Positions 18,333-28,758 of a DNA stretch of 64,000 bases are shown here, piece by piece. The translations under genes were made by a program, and so were the position numbers. The notes below the pieces were generated by a model that ran no database searches, had not been told where the DNA came from, and saw nothing but the letters and a program-made list of their open reading frames with translations. The stretch covers positions 1 through 64,000 of the forward strand of contig NZ_FNAL01000016.1 in assembly GCF_900101915.1 (NCBI RefSeq), written 5' to 3'. This stretch comes from Psychrobacter pacificensis. Lineage in GTDB: Bacteria > Pseudomonadota > Gammaproteobacteria > Pseudomonadales > Moraxellaceae. Positions within the stretch are counted from its first letter, which is position 1. Every line of letters starts with the position of its first letter.

Positions 18333-19430
18333 ATGGGTAAGACAGAATTTCTACTTAAAAAAAAGTTTCTATTAAGAAAAATGAGACAAATCATTTTTGG
18401 CTCTGATAAATTGGTAACGACAAAACCCATTACAACCACTGACTTTCAATCACTCACCACCCAGGAGCAATTAGATCAATACAACCGAGAACAAGCCATC
18501 TTGGCTGAGCGCATCGAAAAAGACATTCTTGATGATGAGCTACGTCGAAAAATGCATCAAGACCTTATCGATACCTACGATGAAGAGCTAGAAAACGAAA
18601 TAGATGACTATGCACGTGACTTTCGCTTCAATGGTCGTGAGATGAGTGAGCAAGAAAAACTGGATCGGCGTACCTATTTCCATGAGTTGGTACGATTGCA
18701 GCGAGAACTTATTAAGCTGCAAGACTGGGTGGTCGCAAATGGTGAGCGTATCGTCGTTATCTTTGAAGGGCGAGACTCTGCTGGCAAAGGTGGGGCCATT
18801 AAACGTATCACTCAGCGGCTAAATCCACGCGTGTGCCGTGTTGCCGCCTTACCTGCTCCTACTGAACGCGAGCAAACCCAGTGGTATTTTCAGCGCTATG
18901 TCGCGCATCTACCAGCCGCAGGTGAGATCGTTTTGTTTGATCGTAGTTGGTACAATCGCGGCGGTGTCGAGCGCGTCATGGGCTTTTGTACTGATGAGCA
19001 ATATGAGGAATTTTTCCAGTCAGTGCCAGAGTTTGAACGCATGCTTGTGCGATCAGGCATTCGCTTGGTGAAATACTGGTTTTCTATTACTGACGATGAG
19101 CAGCATGCACGCTTTATGAGCCGAATATACGATCCGCTAAAACAGTGGAAACTCTCGCCGATGGACTTACAATCCCGTAGGCGCTGGGAGGATTATACCA
19201 AAGCAAAAGAGACCATGTTTGAGCGCACTCATATCCCTGAGGCCCCATGGTGGGTGGTTGAAGGCAACAATAAGAAGCGCGCTAGGCTCAACTGTATTGC
19301 ACATCTGCTCGACCAGATTCCTTATAAAGAGATACCTCGTGAGGAAGTTGAATTGCCCAGTCGCAAACGTGATGACGAATACTACCGCGAGCCTATTCCT
19401 GATGATATGTACGTACCGTCGCGCTACTAG
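18333..19430 (+). CDS. ppk2: Polyphosphate kinase 2
   Basis: A 365-residue PPK2, which transfers phosphate between polyphosphate and (d)NDPs, classically making GTP or ATP. Visible motifs are the Walker A FEGRDSAGKGGAIKRI, the Walker B/lid region LFDRSWYNRGGVERVMG and the later SRRRWEDYTKAKETMF. One domain and this length fit class I PPK2. The frame is open upstream to a TTG at 18252, but that codon lies at the edge of the preceding terminator. The ATG at 18333 has AAAGGT 8 bases upstream and is preferred. Monocistronic. Confidence 0.93.
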   Translation: MGKTEFLLKKKFLLRKMRQIIFGSDKLVTTKPITTTDFQSLTTQEQLDQYNREQAILAERIEKDILDDELRRKMHQDLIDTYDEELENEIDDYARDFRFNGREMSEQEKLDRRTYFHELVRLQRELIKLQDWVVANGERIVVIFEGRDSAGKGGAIKRITQRLNPRVCRVAALPAPTEREQTQWYFQRYVAHLPAAGEIVLFDRSWYNRGGVERVMGFCTDEQYEEFFQSVPEFERMLVRSGIRLVKYWFSITDDEQHARFMSRIYDPLKQWKLSPMDLQSRRRWEDYTKAKETMFERTHIPEAPWWVVEGNNKKRARLNCIAHLLDQIPYKEIPREEVELPSRKRDDEYYREPIPDDMYVPSRY

Positions 19431-19450
19431 CACTCATGGATATATATCCT

Positions 19451-19483
19451 AAAAAAAGCCTTATACAGTTATAAGGCTTTTTT
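19451..19483. terminator. Bidirectional terminator between ppk2 and pilZ
   Basis: The perfect stem AAGCCTTATA/TATAAGGCTT, a CAGT loop, and flanking A- and T-tracts. Confidence 0.92.
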
Positions 19484-19553
19484 ATTAATCATACAATATA
19501 GCCATGATGACCATCGATAAAGACGCCTAGGTTTTTGGGTTAAGTGGTATGGG

Positions 19554-19901
19554 CTACATGGTATAAGTGGATTGCAGGCTATCTATTTTACCAGCCAATA
19601 AACGCTCAACTTCGTTCTTGATTCGTTGTCCTGCGATATCACTACCAATTTGCACAGCAAAGCCTGCTGGTCGACCGCTCTGCGTTTTGGAGTTGATCCA
19701 AACAACCTTACCATTCATTGGCAAACGCTCACTAGAGTTGGGCAGTGTAACAGCAATAAAAACTTCATTACCCAATTGCTGCGGCTGATCAGAGGGCACA
19801 AACAAAGCGCCATTGTTCACAAAAGACAGATAGCTGGCATACAACGTTTCGATAGTCTCAATATGGCAGGTTAAAATCCCGCCGCGTCCTGGCATTGCCA
19901 T
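19554..19901 (-). CDS. pilZ: PilZ-domain protein (type IV pilus assembly PilZ)
   Basis: A 115-residue single-domain protein matching the PilZ of type IV pilus biogenesis, which works with PilB and FimX. Segments GGILTCHIETIETLYASYLS and GRPAGFAVQIG are typical. The N-terminal RxxxR c-di-GMP motif of other PilZ domains is absent, as in classical PilZ. The position directly after holB is the standard gene order in pseudomonads and Moraxellaceae, which supports the call. Last gene of the minus-strand run. Confidence 0.9.
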   Translation of the reverse strand: MAMPGRGGILTCHIETIETLYASYLSFVNNGALFVPSDQPQQLGNEVFIAVTLPNSSERLPMNGKVVWINSKTQSGRPAGFAVQIGSDIAGQRIKNEVERLLAGKIDSLQSTYTM

Positions 19902-20017
19902 AATCAGCTTCCTTTATCAATTGGGTCAAATATATTTTTATAAATGATTGTGAGATATAAACAAAAGCAATTTATATCAATAAGTTTCAATAGCTCACAA
20001 AGGCTATGTCACCACTC

Positions 20018-21148
20018 CTACAAGCAGGCCAATTCTTGCATTAGCTTATCATAGGCAAATTTTTCTTGCACATTTTGTTGCAGTGCAACTTTGGTTTGCT
20101 GCAAACTATCGCCGAATACTTCTAGATTGAGAGCATCGGGTTGATAAGAGGCTAATGCTTCTGATAGGTTGATATCTGTTTGTAATTCATTCAGTCCTAG
20201 GCAGATGCGCTTTATGTCTAGGAGCATCCGTTCAGACAGTTGAATAAACTCTTTAATACTCAGCTGTTTTTGCCAATAATCACTTGCCGCTACGCTACTA
20301 CGTTTACCACTTCGCAGTGCCTGCCATGTGGTCAGCCACAGTGCACGTTTGCTGTACCACGGTGCCTGTGCCAATGCTACCGCAGCGAGAGGTGCGCCGT
20401 TTGCTAATTGTATCAACTGCTCAATCGCCATCTTACTGACGGCTTCACGATTGATGGTATGACCGAGCGCTTTTGTCACATAATCGATAGCAACAGCGGG
20501 CTCAATAGTCTGTAATGCCAGCTGTTGTACACGGCTCTTGATGGTCGGAAGCAGCTGAGCAGGCGTGTCACTGATTAAAAATAGATGAACTTGCGCTTGC
20601 GGCTCCTCCAAGGTTTTGAGTAACGCATTGGCAGCGGCGACGGTCATTTGCTCAGCATGATCTAACACACAGATGCGCATCCCTTGCCCGCCTTGATAAA
20701 TAAAAGGCTGCAAGGCACGAATGTCATCCACTTTGATTTTAATCGCGCTGTTGCTGGTGCTCTTAGTGGCTTTTTTGTCTTTTGCGCTGCTTGATTTGTC
20801 TTGGAGGGTGTCGCTATCCGCATTGATTGGCATACTCACGATTGGCAGCACTTGCAAGCTTGGGTGAGTACCCGACTTGAGCCATTGACAACTTTCACAC
20901 GTGCCGCATGCGCCTAGTGGATTCGTATCATGCTCGCGGCATAATAACCAAGCCACCAACCGCCATACAAAGGCGTGTTTACCCATTCCCTGCATACCAG
21001 CAGCGAGCAATGCATGCGGCAAGGACTGCTGAGTCAATACTCGCTGCGTCAATTGCGACCACAATGTCTGTTGCCACGGCAATAAGGGCGCAAAATAGAT
21101 ACTATCTGAACGCTCTTGCGCGCCTACATTTGCTGTCAGATCATTCAT
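20018..21148 (-). CDS. holB: DNA polymerase III delta' subunit
   Basis: Clamp-loader subunit. The 376-residue protein starts with LLPWQQTLWSQL and has a P-loop-like GMQGMGKHAFVWRL, where delta' is known to be ATPase-inactive. A zinc-binding cluster follows (CREHDTNPLGACGTCESC). Then come LEEPQAQVHLFLIS and the sensor-like SDTPAQLLPTIKSRVQ. A Ser/Lys-rich insertion at about 108-130 is unusual but lies in a loop. pilZ follows after a gap of about 115 bases. Confidence 0.93.
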   Translation of the reverse strand: MNDLTANVGAQERSDSIYFAPLLPWQQTLWSQLTQRVLTQQSLPHALLAAGMQGMGKHAFVWRLVAWLLCREHDTNPLGACGTCESCQWLKSGTHPSLQVLPIVSMPINADSDTLQDKSSSAKDKKATKSTSNSAIKIKVDDIRALQPFIYQGGQGMRICVLDHAEQMTVAAANALLKTLEEPQAQVHLFLISDTPAQLLPTIKSRVQQLALQTIEPAVAIDYVTKALGHTINREAVSKMAIEQLIQLANGAPLAAVALAQAPWYSKRALWLTTWQALRSGKRSSVAASDYWQKQLSIKEFIQLSERMLLDIKRICLGLNELQTDINLSEALASYQPDALNLEVFGDSLQQTKVALQQNVQEKFAYDKLMQELACL

Positions 21149-21234
21149 AACAATAGCTCTATCACGTTTTTAGATATTTAGGATGCGGCACGCTAATGAT
21201 ACTCTGGATAATGTGCGAGCGCTTGCTCAGATCA

Positions 21235-22047
21235 TTATTTAGTGGGGTTTTGAAAATCAGCCAAGCACATGGCATTTAAACGGTTTAGATCCTCTTGGGT
21301 ATCGACACCAGCCGGCAGTTGACAGGCGGCCTCTGCAATGGCGATAAGCTTACCGTTTTCTAGCACTCGTAGCTGCTCTAGGCTTTCAAGCTGCTCAAGC
21401 GGCGTCTGTGGCCATGCAACAAACTGCTGTAATAGACTAACGCGGTAAGCATATAAACCCAAATGACGATATGCGTTCTTCGGTGGCTGTCTTTGATTGT
21501 CATCCGCCAATACGATATCACGATCACAAGGAATCGGTGCTCGACTAAAATAAAGCGCGCGCTGCAAATTATTCGTATGTTGGCTGACCACTTTTACCAC
21601 AGAAGGTCGCTGGAATGTATCGTAATCATCGATAGGCTCACAGAGTGTCGCCATGACGCTGGCCTCATCCGCTACCAAAAGCGCCTGTACCTGCTCGAGC
21701 AGTAAGGGCGGCACAAGAGGCTCATCACCCTGCATATTGACCACAATATCATGATCAGCCCAGCCTTTGATAGCCGCCACTTCCGCCAAGCGGTCAGTGC
21801 CTGAAGCATGCTCGCTACTTGTCATCACGACATCAAAACCGGCATCGATACAGACCTTTGCAATTTGCTCATCATCAGTCGCAATACACATATCGTCAGC
21901 AAAGGTTGCTGTTTTTGCCTTTTCAGCCACCCAAAGTATCATCGCTTTGCCATGAATGCTCAATAATGGCTTACCGGGTAACCGTGTGCTCTTAAAGCGT
22001 GCAGGAATCACAATATGGGTTTTGGCAGGTGTGGTGACAAGCGACAT
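21235..22047 (-). CDS. kdsB: 3-deoxy-manno-octulosonate cytidylyltransferase
   Basis: Activates Kdo as CMP-Kdo for the lipopolysaccharide inner core. The 270-residue product has the N-terminal [29 protein letters not shown] near 102-114, and the closing [14 protein letters not shown], all standard for KdsB. It lies just downstream of lpxK, a common pairing because Kdo is added to the product of LpxK. Confidence 0.97.
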   Translation of the reverse strand: MSLVTTPAKTHIVIPARFKSTRLPGKPLLSIHGKAMILWVAEKAKTATFADDMCIATDDEQIAKVCIDAGFDVVMTSSEHASGTDRLAEVAAIKGWADHDIVVNMQGDEPLVPPLLLEQVQALLVADEASVMATLCEPIDDYDTFQRPSVVKVVSQHTNNLQRALYFSRAPIPCDRDIVLADDNQRQPPKNAYRHLGLYAYRVSLLQQFVAWPQTPLEQLESLEQLRVLENGKLIAIAEAACQLPAGVDTQEDLNRLNAMCLADFQNPTK

Positions 22048-22092
22048 GGTTTATTCCTAAAAATTGTGTCAGTTTGACGTATTGACTATTAT

Positions 22093-23223
22093 CTATGATG
22101 GCGTTTTTGTACCAACATCAGAGTCAGCCTCAATACCCAAAGCTTTTAATTGCTGGTTTAGATTATCATAACAGTTATCGGATAATACGGCCGTCACAGG
22201 CAAAACCCACAACCTGCTAACGAGCTGTGCATACTCATCACTTGATGCTTGCTCCGCCGTATAGTCTGACAGCAATGCTTTTATTTTTACCGCATCTTTA
22301 CTGGTAACGACGATAGGATAATCGCTGTATTGTAAAAGCTCAGCCAAACTAAAGTCATAGTGATCAGGATAAGGATGCCCTATCACGTCAAAACCAAGAG
22401 ACTCCAACGTATCAAAAAAACGCTGTGGGTAGCCGATACCACTGACTGCGTGTACTCTACTATTGCTGGCAGGAACGACATTATCTATTTGCTTAATAGG
22501 TGATTGAGGACTCCATAGATGTTGCAATTCATCAGCTTGCAAATGCATGCTCAAGCGCTCAGGAGGGTGTGAATTTTTACTGCTTTCATGATAATGCGAC
22601 AAGTCTGTTTTTGGCTTGTCATGATAAATCACATGAGCACCTTCTAGTCGTGACATTGGCTCACGCAAAAATCCGGTTGGTAATAATTGCTCATTACCAA
22701 ACCCTCGCGCGGCATCTACCACAATCCACTCTATATCCCGCTTGAGCGCATAATGTTGCAAACCATCGTCAGCGATAATCAATTGCAAATCAGGTTCAGC
22801 ATCCAACAAGGTAGTAATTGCTTGCTGACGATTCGGGCATACTGCCATGGCAACGCCTGTCATATGAACAATCAAACATGGCTCGTCGCCTACTACGTTA
22901 GGCAAACTGGTGGCATTGACCAATGCTGGCATTTGGCTCGTATCGCCACCATAACCGCGGCTGATGACGCCGACTTTTATGCCTCGTTTTTGCAAGTGAT
23001 TGACCAAGGCGATAATTAACGGTGTTTTGCCGCTACCACCCACACTGATATTACCAATGACCATGACGGGTATAGGTGCGCGATAACTTGATAGCAGCCC
23101 AACTTTATAAGCGTGACGACGAAGCAAGGTGATCAGTCCATAAAGCCAGCTAATAGGTAGCAACAGCCATAACCAAGCGGCCTTACGTTGCCATGCATTA
23201 GTAATTATCGTCTCAATACTCAT
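22093..23223 (-). CDS. lpxK: Tetraacyldisaccharide 4'-kinase
   Basis: Phosphorylates the lipid A precursor disaccharide at the 4' position to give lipid IVA, at the inner face of the inner membrane. The 376-residue protein has an N-terminal hydrophobic helix (about 15-32), the Walker A GNISVGGSGKTPLIIAL, RGYGG, and the DDGLQHYALKRDIE segment typical of LpxK. It sits between msbA and kdsB, as in Escherichia coli for msbA-lpxK. Confidence 0.96.
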   Translation of the reverse strand: MSIETIITNAWQRKAAWLWLLLPISWLYGLITLLRRHAYKVGLLSSYRAPIPVMVIGNISVGGSGKTPLIIALVNHLQKRGIKVGVISRGYGGDTSQMPALVNATSLPNVVGDEPCLIVHMTGVAMAVCPNRQQAITTLLDAEPDLQLIIADDGLQHYALKRDIEWIVVDAARGFGNEQLLPTGFLREPMSRLEGAHVIYHDKPKTDLSHYHESSKNSHPPERLSMHLQADELQHLWSPQSPIKQIDNVVPASNSRVHAVSGIGYPQRFFDTLESLGFDVIGHPYPDHYDFSLAELLQYSDYPIVVTSKDAVKIKALLSDYTAEQASSDEYAQLVSRLWVLPVTAVLSDNCYDNLNQQLKALGIEADSDVGTKTPS

Positions 23224-23289
23224 AAATAATTGCCATGTATCCTATCGATTCGCTGCTTAGGCGTTGACGCTTTATCAAATAAATCTATT

Positions 23290-25077
23290 CTACTCAAAGT
23301 CTCGAGCATACATTTGCGCATAATGGCCTTGCAGCTGCATCAGCTCATTATGGGTACCAAGCTCAACTATCTGACCACCATCCATCACAGCAATACGATC
23401 CGCAGATTCAATAGTCGTTAAGCGGTGCGCAATCACTAGCGTCGTACGGTTTTTCATGACGTTATCGAGCGCTTGCTGAATATAATACTCTGACTCATTA
23501 TCAAGCGCACTGGTGGCTTCATCCAAAATCAGAATCGGCGCATCTTTTAACAACGCGCGAGCAATAGATAGTCGTTGACGCTGGCCGCCAGACAGCTGGA
23601 GCCCTTCGGCCCCAATCTCGCTTTGATAGCCGTTTGGCATTTTCATGATAAAGTCATGCGCGAAAGCCGCTTTTGCAGCCTCCTCGACCTCAGCTTGGCT
23701 CTTGTTGGCCAATCCCCCATAAGCAATGTTATTAAATACTGTGGTATTAAATAGTACAACCTGCTGATTCACCATCGCAATTTGTGCGCGCAAGCTCTCT
23801 AGCTTAATCTGGTCTATCGGCACACCATCTAAGGTAATTTGTCCTGAAGAGGTTTCTAAAGTACGCGTTAAGAGATTAACCAAGGAGGACTTGCCTGCTC
23901 CGCTTCGTCCTACCAATGCAACCGTCTCGCCTGCTTTTATATTTAACGTAAAATCACGTAGAGCAACTGTCGAATCTGGATATACCAAACTGATATTATC
24001 CAAAGACATCTGACCAGATAACGCCTTGCTGATAGTGCCTGTGTCTTCCTCTTCTGGCTCATCAAGTAATGCAAAAATCGACTCACCAGCAGCAATGCCT
24101 TTTTGCAGTTTTTGATTGACATCAGTCAATGAACGGACGGGCTTACTGAGCAGACCAGCTGCCGCAATATAAGAGATAAACTCTCCTGCTGAAATACCGC
24201 TAATAACTGAAGGTCTCAATGCAAGCCATACCACCACCGACATCGCTATCGCCATCAGCAGCTGTACTGCTGGGGTATTGATGCTATTGGTGACGACCAC
24301 CTTCATGCCTTGACGTAAGTTCTTTTTTGAAGTCTTATCAAAGCGCTCGGCTTCATATGCTTGTCCGCCATAATTCTTTACCACCTGATAGCCACTGATG
24401 ACCTCATTGGTAATATGACTGACACTACCCATCGTTTTTTGGATACCTTTAGAGAGCTTAAGATAACGCTTGGAGGCAATGCGAATGAGCCATAGTATTG
24501 GTGGCAATACGACAAATAGGATTAGAGTCAAGCGCCAGTTGCTATAAAGCAAAAACCCTATCAATGCCACAACCGTCAAACCATCACGCAGCAAGGTCTT
24601 CATTGAGTCTGTACTGGCAGCAGTGACTTGCTCAACATCAAATATCAACTTGGATGAGATCGTACCAGCAGGATTGGCCAAATAGAATGAACTTGGCAAG
24701 CGCAGTAGTTTATTAAAAACCTCGACCCGCAGCTCATAAACCAAATTACGTGAGACCAAAGCCGAGTAATAGTTACCCAAAAAACTGCCCAAACCGCGTA
24801 CGAAAAATAGCGCAATGATGAGTAATGGAAATAATGCCTGTTTGCTTCGATCACTTTGGTTAATGGCATCAGTAATGTATTGCAACAGCTTGGCAATCCA
24901 AATCTCAGTTCCTGCGTTGATAGCAAAGCCCAAAACAGTCAGTAGCAAAGCCCACCAATACGGTTTTAGATATTTTAATAGACGCAGTAAAGTTTTACTT
25001 TTTGGCGGATTAGACGGGGCTGCTGAAGGTTTTTTAGCAGAAGGTTTTGTAGAGTCAGGTGTATAAGCTTGGCTCAT
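23290..25077 (-). CDS. msbA: Lipid A export ATP-binding/permease protein MsbA
   Basis: Half-size ABC exporter that flips lipid A-core across the inner membrane. The 595-residue protein has about six membrane segments in residues 40-330 and a nucleotide-binding domain with Walker A LVGRSGAGKSSLVNLL, signature LSGGQRQRLSIARAL and Walker B ILILDEATSALD. The frame is open to 25185, but the ATG at 25077 has GAGG 7-8 bases upstream and gives the usual short N-terminus, here followed by a Ser/Lys/Pro-rich segment. Confidence 0.95.
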   Translation of the reverse strand: MSQAYTPDSTKPSAKKPSAAPSNPPKSKTLLRLLKYLKPYWWALLLTVLGFAINAGTEIWIAKLLQYITDAINQSDRSKQALFPLLIIALFFVRGLGSFLGNYYSALVSRNLVYELRVEVFNKLLRLPSSFYLANPAGTISSKLIFDVEQVTAASTDSMKTLLRDGLTVVALIGFLLYSNWRLTLILFVVLPPILWLIRIASKRYLKLSKGIQKTMGSVSHITNEVISGYQVVKNYGGQAYEAERFDKTSKKNLRQGMKVVVTNSINTPAVQLLMAIAMSVVVWLALRPSVISGISAGEFISYIAAAGLLSKPVRSLTDVNQKLQKGIAAGESIFALLDEPEEEDTGTISKALSGQMSLDNISLVYPDSTVALRDFTLNIKAGETVALVGRSGAGKSSLVNLLTRTLETSSGQITLDGVPIDQIKLESLRAQIAMVNQQVVLFNTTVFNNIAYGGLANKSQAEVEEAAKAAFAHDFIMKMPNGYQSEIGAEGLQLSGGQRQRLSIARALLKDAPILILDEATSALDNESEYYIQQALDNVMKNRTTLVIAHRLTTIESADRIAVMDGGQIVELGTHNELMQLQGHYAQMYARDFE

Positions 25078-25153
25078 AAAAGCCTCAATGTAGGTGTCAT
25101 GACATGAATGGGCTGTGCTTGATACACAGTTTATAGTAATGATGCGGCAAATA

Positions 25154-25585
25154 TTATTGCGGCAAAGTTTGACCAAGTGGGACAACGGTGCTGATATTTA
25201 AGTTCAAAAATCCGAGTTTACCAGCAACATCCATCACCCGTACGACAGATTGATGGGTAGCGTTGGCATCCGCTGCGATGACAAATAGCATATCGCGATT
25301 GCTTCCTGCTTCTTGCTGCAACATGCTGGTCAGTTCAGCCTCGTTACTACTAGCAAGCGTAATACCATTCACCAAATAACTGCCATCTTCTTGTACAGCT
25401 ACTTCTATACTATTTTTTTGCTCTGTCTGCGCCACACCTTCTGCTTCAGGAAGGATAATATTTAAACGACTAAAATGATTAAAAGAAGTAGCCAGTAGTA
25501 AAAAGACGATTAAAAACAATAAGCAATCAATCATGGGCGTCAGATTAATTTCAAGCGGCTCAACAGTCGGTTTTCTAAAGCGCAT
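25154..25585 (-). CDS. exbD: ExbD/TolR-family biopolymer transport protein
   Basis: A 143-residue protein with a basic N-terminus, one membrane helix (about 16-36: INLTPMIDCLLFLIVFLLLA), which contains the essential Asp of the family, and a periplasmic domain. With ExbB it forms a proton-driven motor. No TonB or tol genes lie nearby, so the driven partner is not shown. The pair directly upstream of msbA-lpxK is a known arrangement in Pseudomonas and Acinetobacter. Confidence 0.92.
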   Translation of the reverse strand: MRFRKPTVEPLEINLTPMIDCLLFLIVFLLLATSFNHFSRLNIILPEAEGVAQTEQKNSIEVAVQEDGSYLVNGITLASSNEAELTSMLQQEAGSNRDMLFVIAADANATHQSVVRVMDVAGKLGFLNLNISTVVPLGQTLPQ

Positions 25586-25657
25586 ATGAATCTCTTCTAC
25601 TTACCTGCTATTACGAACGTACTTTGAGCATCAAACTCAGGATCAAAACTATGACAA

Positions 25658-26371
25658 TTATATTGTCGCCATATTGCTTTTATCTACATCTAATCGATCA
25701 GTAGCACGCTCATCAATAGTAGTCATACTATTAGCAGGTGCCGCTACGTAAGTATTGTCGAGCAATTGGTAGTCGTATAGCTCTTGAATCATCAGCCCTG
25801 CTTGAGTCTCGAACTGTGCATTGATGTCGATGATACGCCGCTGAAAGTATCGATACGCGACAAGCGCTGGGATGGCGACGATCATACCAGCAGCCGTGGT
25901 AATTAGTGCTTGTGAGACACCAGCAGCAAGCATTGTTGGATCTTGCATCGCACCATCAGTAATCGCTAAGAATGAAGAAATAATACCTAATACCGTACCT
26001 AATAATCCAAGCAATGGCGCAATGGCACCAATTGTACCCAACATATTGATATTTTTTTCTAGCTGGTGGACTTGTACGCTAGCACGATTTTGCATATGCA
26101 TGGTCATAGACTCTAGGCCGTACTGACGATAGAGCAGCCCCGTTGCCAAAATATCACCAAGCGCTGTCTTCTCTTTGACATTCATCAATTGTGTACGGCC
26201 GATATCGCCATTTTCGCGTAGGCGAGTGATGAGCTGCTCACGCAGTCTGCTAGGCACAGTCTTGCTAAATTGCAATGTATGACTACGCTCAATAATGATA
26301 ACCAATGCCAATATAGAGCAGACGACAATAGGTGTCATTAGCCAGCCGCCTGCCTTTACTAACTCCCACAT
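25658..26371 (-). CDS. exbB: ExbB/TolQ/MotA-family proton channel protein
   Basis: A 237-residue inner-membrane protein with an N-terminal helix (about 12-30) and the paired helices of the family around 105-185, including the conserved GTIGAIAPLLGLLGTVLGI and GVSQALITTAAGMIVAIPAL. It forms the proton-conducting pentamer around ExbD. The C-terminal 30 residues are polar. Spacing to exbD is about 70 bases. Confidence 0.93.
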   Translation of the reverse strand: MWELVKAGGWLMTPIVVCSILALVIIIERSHTLQFSKTVPSRLREQLITRLRENGDIGRTQLMNVKEKTALGDILATGLLYRQYGLESMTMHMQNRASVQVHQLEKNINMLGTIGAIAPLLGLLGTVLGIISSFLAITDGAMQDPTMLAAGVSQALITTAAGMIVAIPALVAYRYFQRRIIDINAQFETQAGLMIQELYDYQLLDNTYVAAPANSMTTIDERATDRLDVDKSNMATI

Positions 26372-26472
26372 ATTTGCTCTCTTCCATATTTTTAAAAACA
26401 GTTATTACGTAGATGGATTTATACGTAAATAGTCGTTACTAATAAATCAGTCCTACTAGCTTGCGTATTGTC

Positions 26473-27615
26473 TTAAGCCTGTGCTTCTATGTGTTTAATC
26501 AAAGCAGCTAACTGGTCTTGACTGTGAAAAAAGATCTCAACACTACCCTGCCCGTCTTTTTTGTGCTTAAGCTTGACTTCAGCACCCAACATATCTGTCA
26601 ATCTTTGCGTGAGACGCTCTTCGTCACGAGACTGTGCTTGTTCGACACGGTTAGCCTTGGGTACAGGGTTCAAAATGGATTTGACCAGCTTTTCAGCTTC
26701 TCGCACCGTCATACCGCCATCGATGATTTTTTGTGCAATGATTGGCTGCTGCTCAGAAGACAATGCTAAAAGCGTTCGAGCGTGACCCATGTCTAGTGCG
26801 CTATTTGCCAAATGATCTTTTACCGTATCATGCAATTGATTTAGACGTAGTAAATTCGATACCGTTGTACGCGCCTTGCCTACCACTTCAGCAATCATGG
26901 CGTGACTCATACCAAACTCTGTATGAAAGCGCTGCAACGCGGCTGCCTGCTCGATCACCGATAGATCTTCACGCTGGATATTTTCAATTAAGGCCAATGC
27001 AATAGCAAGCTCATCAGATAACGCACGCTCAATCGCTGGAATAACCGACTTACCCGCCATTTTTGCCGCGCGCCAGCGACGTTCGCCAGCGATAATTTCA
27101 TGAGTGACAAATACTTCACTCTTATCTTCATTGGCGAGCAATGGGCGGATAACGATGGGCTGCATCACGCCATGCTGCTCAATAGAAGATGCCAATTCTG
27201 CCAGTGCCGTTTCACTCATGTCACGGCGCGGTTGATACTTACCTGCTTGTAGACGCGTGACATCGATCTGCACGAGGCTGATTTGATCCTCTGAAGCGTT
27301 TACGTCTGTGCTATTACCACGCGTTTTGTTGATAGCCGTCTTGCTTGTCACACGTGATGAACGAGTACTATTACTGACAGTAGTGTCATTATCAGTGGAT
27401 TTTGCAGCCGATTTTTTACTGGCTTTGGGCGCAGCCGCATCGACGGGGGCAGTTTTCACAGGCATGTTGGTGTCTAGCGTTTCAGCTGGCACGGCCACAT
27501 CGCGTGCAGCCATATCATCTTGCAAGGCAGAGGCGGTGATTTGCTTTTCTTTCTTGATTGACCCTAATAAGGCATCTAAGCCTCGATTGGCAGCCAACCC
27601 TCTTTTCTTCGCCAT
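26473..27615 (-). CDS. parB: Chromosome-partitioning protein ParB
   Basis: CTP-dependent DNA clamp that loads at parS sites. The 380-residue protein has a Lys/Ala/Ser/Thr-rich segment at about 60-110, the ParB/Srx nuclease-like domain with GKYQPRRDMSE and the CTP-binding GERRWRAAKMAG, then the helix-turn-helix around TEFGMSHAMIAEVVGKARTT, and a C-terminal dimerisation domain. The disordered segment is longer than in most ParB proteins. It follows parA by about 100 bases. Confidence 0.96.
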   Translation of the reverse strand: MAKKRGLAANRGLDALLGSIKKEKQITASALQDDMAARDVAVPAETLDTNMPVKTAPVDAAAPKASKKSAAKSTDNDTTVSNSTRSSRVTSKTAINKTRGNSTDVNASEDQISLVQIDVTRLQAGKYQPRRDMSETALAELASSIEQHGVMQPIVIRPLLANEDKSEVFVTHEIIAGERRWRAAKMAGKSVIPAIERALSDELAIALALIENIQREDLSVIEQAAALQRFHTEFGMSHAMIAEVVGKARTTVSNLLRLNQLHDTVKDHLANSALDMGHARTLLALSSEQQPIIAQKIIDGGMTVREAEKLVKSILNPVPKANRVEQAQSRDEERLTQRLTDMLGAEVKLKHKKDGQGSVEIFFHSQDQLAALIKHIEAQA

Positions 27616-27719
27616 GATTACCTATCCTCTAACGCTAAAATAAAAGCCAATTGATTACTGCTGCGGCTTACTAAATACAATGTTAAGTGCTTTATTGTTC
27701 GAAAGCTTTTATAGAAAAA

Positions 27720-28499
27720 CTAGCTACTTTGCTTCATCACTTCAGCGGCCAATTTTTGATAGGCGCGCGCGCCTTTTGACCATCTCTCATAAGCAATCAC
27801 TGGTAGACCATGCGCGGGTGCTTCTGCTAGGCGAATGTTTCTTGGAATATGAGTCTTATACATAATATCGCCAAAGTGCGCTTCTAATTCAGCAGACACA
27901 TCACGGGCAAGCGTGTTACGCGCATCAAACAGCGTTCTCACAACACCGCGAATATATAACTTAGGGTTTAATTCAGTAAGACGCTCAATCGTCTGTGATA
28001 AATCCGCTAATCCCTCTAATGCATAATATTCACACTGCATTGGGATAATCACACTATCAGTTGCAACCAAGGCATTAATCGTCAGTAGGTTCAAACTGGG
28101 TGCACAGTCTATAATCACGTAATCGTATGGCGGCTGTTGCGAGGATGTCTGCGCATCAACCAGATTTTTCATCGCCGTTTTGAACAGCTCGTGACTGTCC
28201 GTTTTACTCATCAATGTGATGTCCATACCAGCCAAATCACGATTGGCACCGATCACATCAAACCCTGCCGGACTGGTCACAATCGCTTCTGAAAGCGCTA
28301 CACCATCCAGTAAAACATCGGCTATGGTAAGCATCAGCTCGTTTTTGTCGACACCCGTACCGCTGGTTGCATTGCCCTGTGGGTCTAAGTCAATCAGTAG
28401 TACGTGCTTGCGCTTAGCAGCTAAACTGGCGGTCAAGTTTACCGCCGTCGTGGTTTTGCCCACGCCGCCTTTTTGATTCGCAATTGCTATGATTTCCAT
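27720..28499 (-). CDS. parA: Chromosome-partitioning ATPase ParA/Soj
   Basis: A 259-residue ATPase with the deviant Walker A KGGVGKTTTAVNL near the N-terminus, DLDPQGNATSG and DYVIIDCAPSLNLLT, typical of chromosomal ParA. It forms the gradient that moves ParB-parS complexes. The frame runs four codons further to a TTG, but the ATG at 28499 gives the family's usual MEIIAIANQKGG start. The usual neighbour rsmG lies upstream. Confidence 0.96.
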   Translation of the reverse strand: MEIIAIANQKGGVGKTTTAVNLTASLAAKRKHVLLIDLDPQGNATSGTGVDKNELMLTIADVLLDGVALSEAIVTSPAGFDVIGANRDLAGMDITLMSKTDSHELFKTAMKNLVDAQTSSQQPPYDYVIIDCAPSLNLLTINALVATDSVIIPMQCEYYALEGLADLSQTIERLTELNPKLYIRGVVRTLFDARNTLARDVSAELEAHFGDIMYKTHIPRNIRLAEAPAHGLPVIAYERWSKGARAYQKLAAEVMKQSS

Positions 28500-28758
28500 A
28501 CACTCACTCAATTTTATTAAGGTCTGTTACTGACTTTTTCTTTTAATTTATTTGCCGCTCAATCTTATATGCTTATGCAGTGCTACTAAATCAGCGCTTC
28601 ATGAAAGTCAGCCATTTATAAAAAAATTCTTTTATAAATCACCCAATTTTCGTTTGTATATTTTCAGTGCCTTTTAAATACTATGCCATTTAGGTACAAA
28701 CGTAAACTGCGTTTCACAAAAAACGACTGCTGTTTCATGACTGAGAAGTATCTACCTT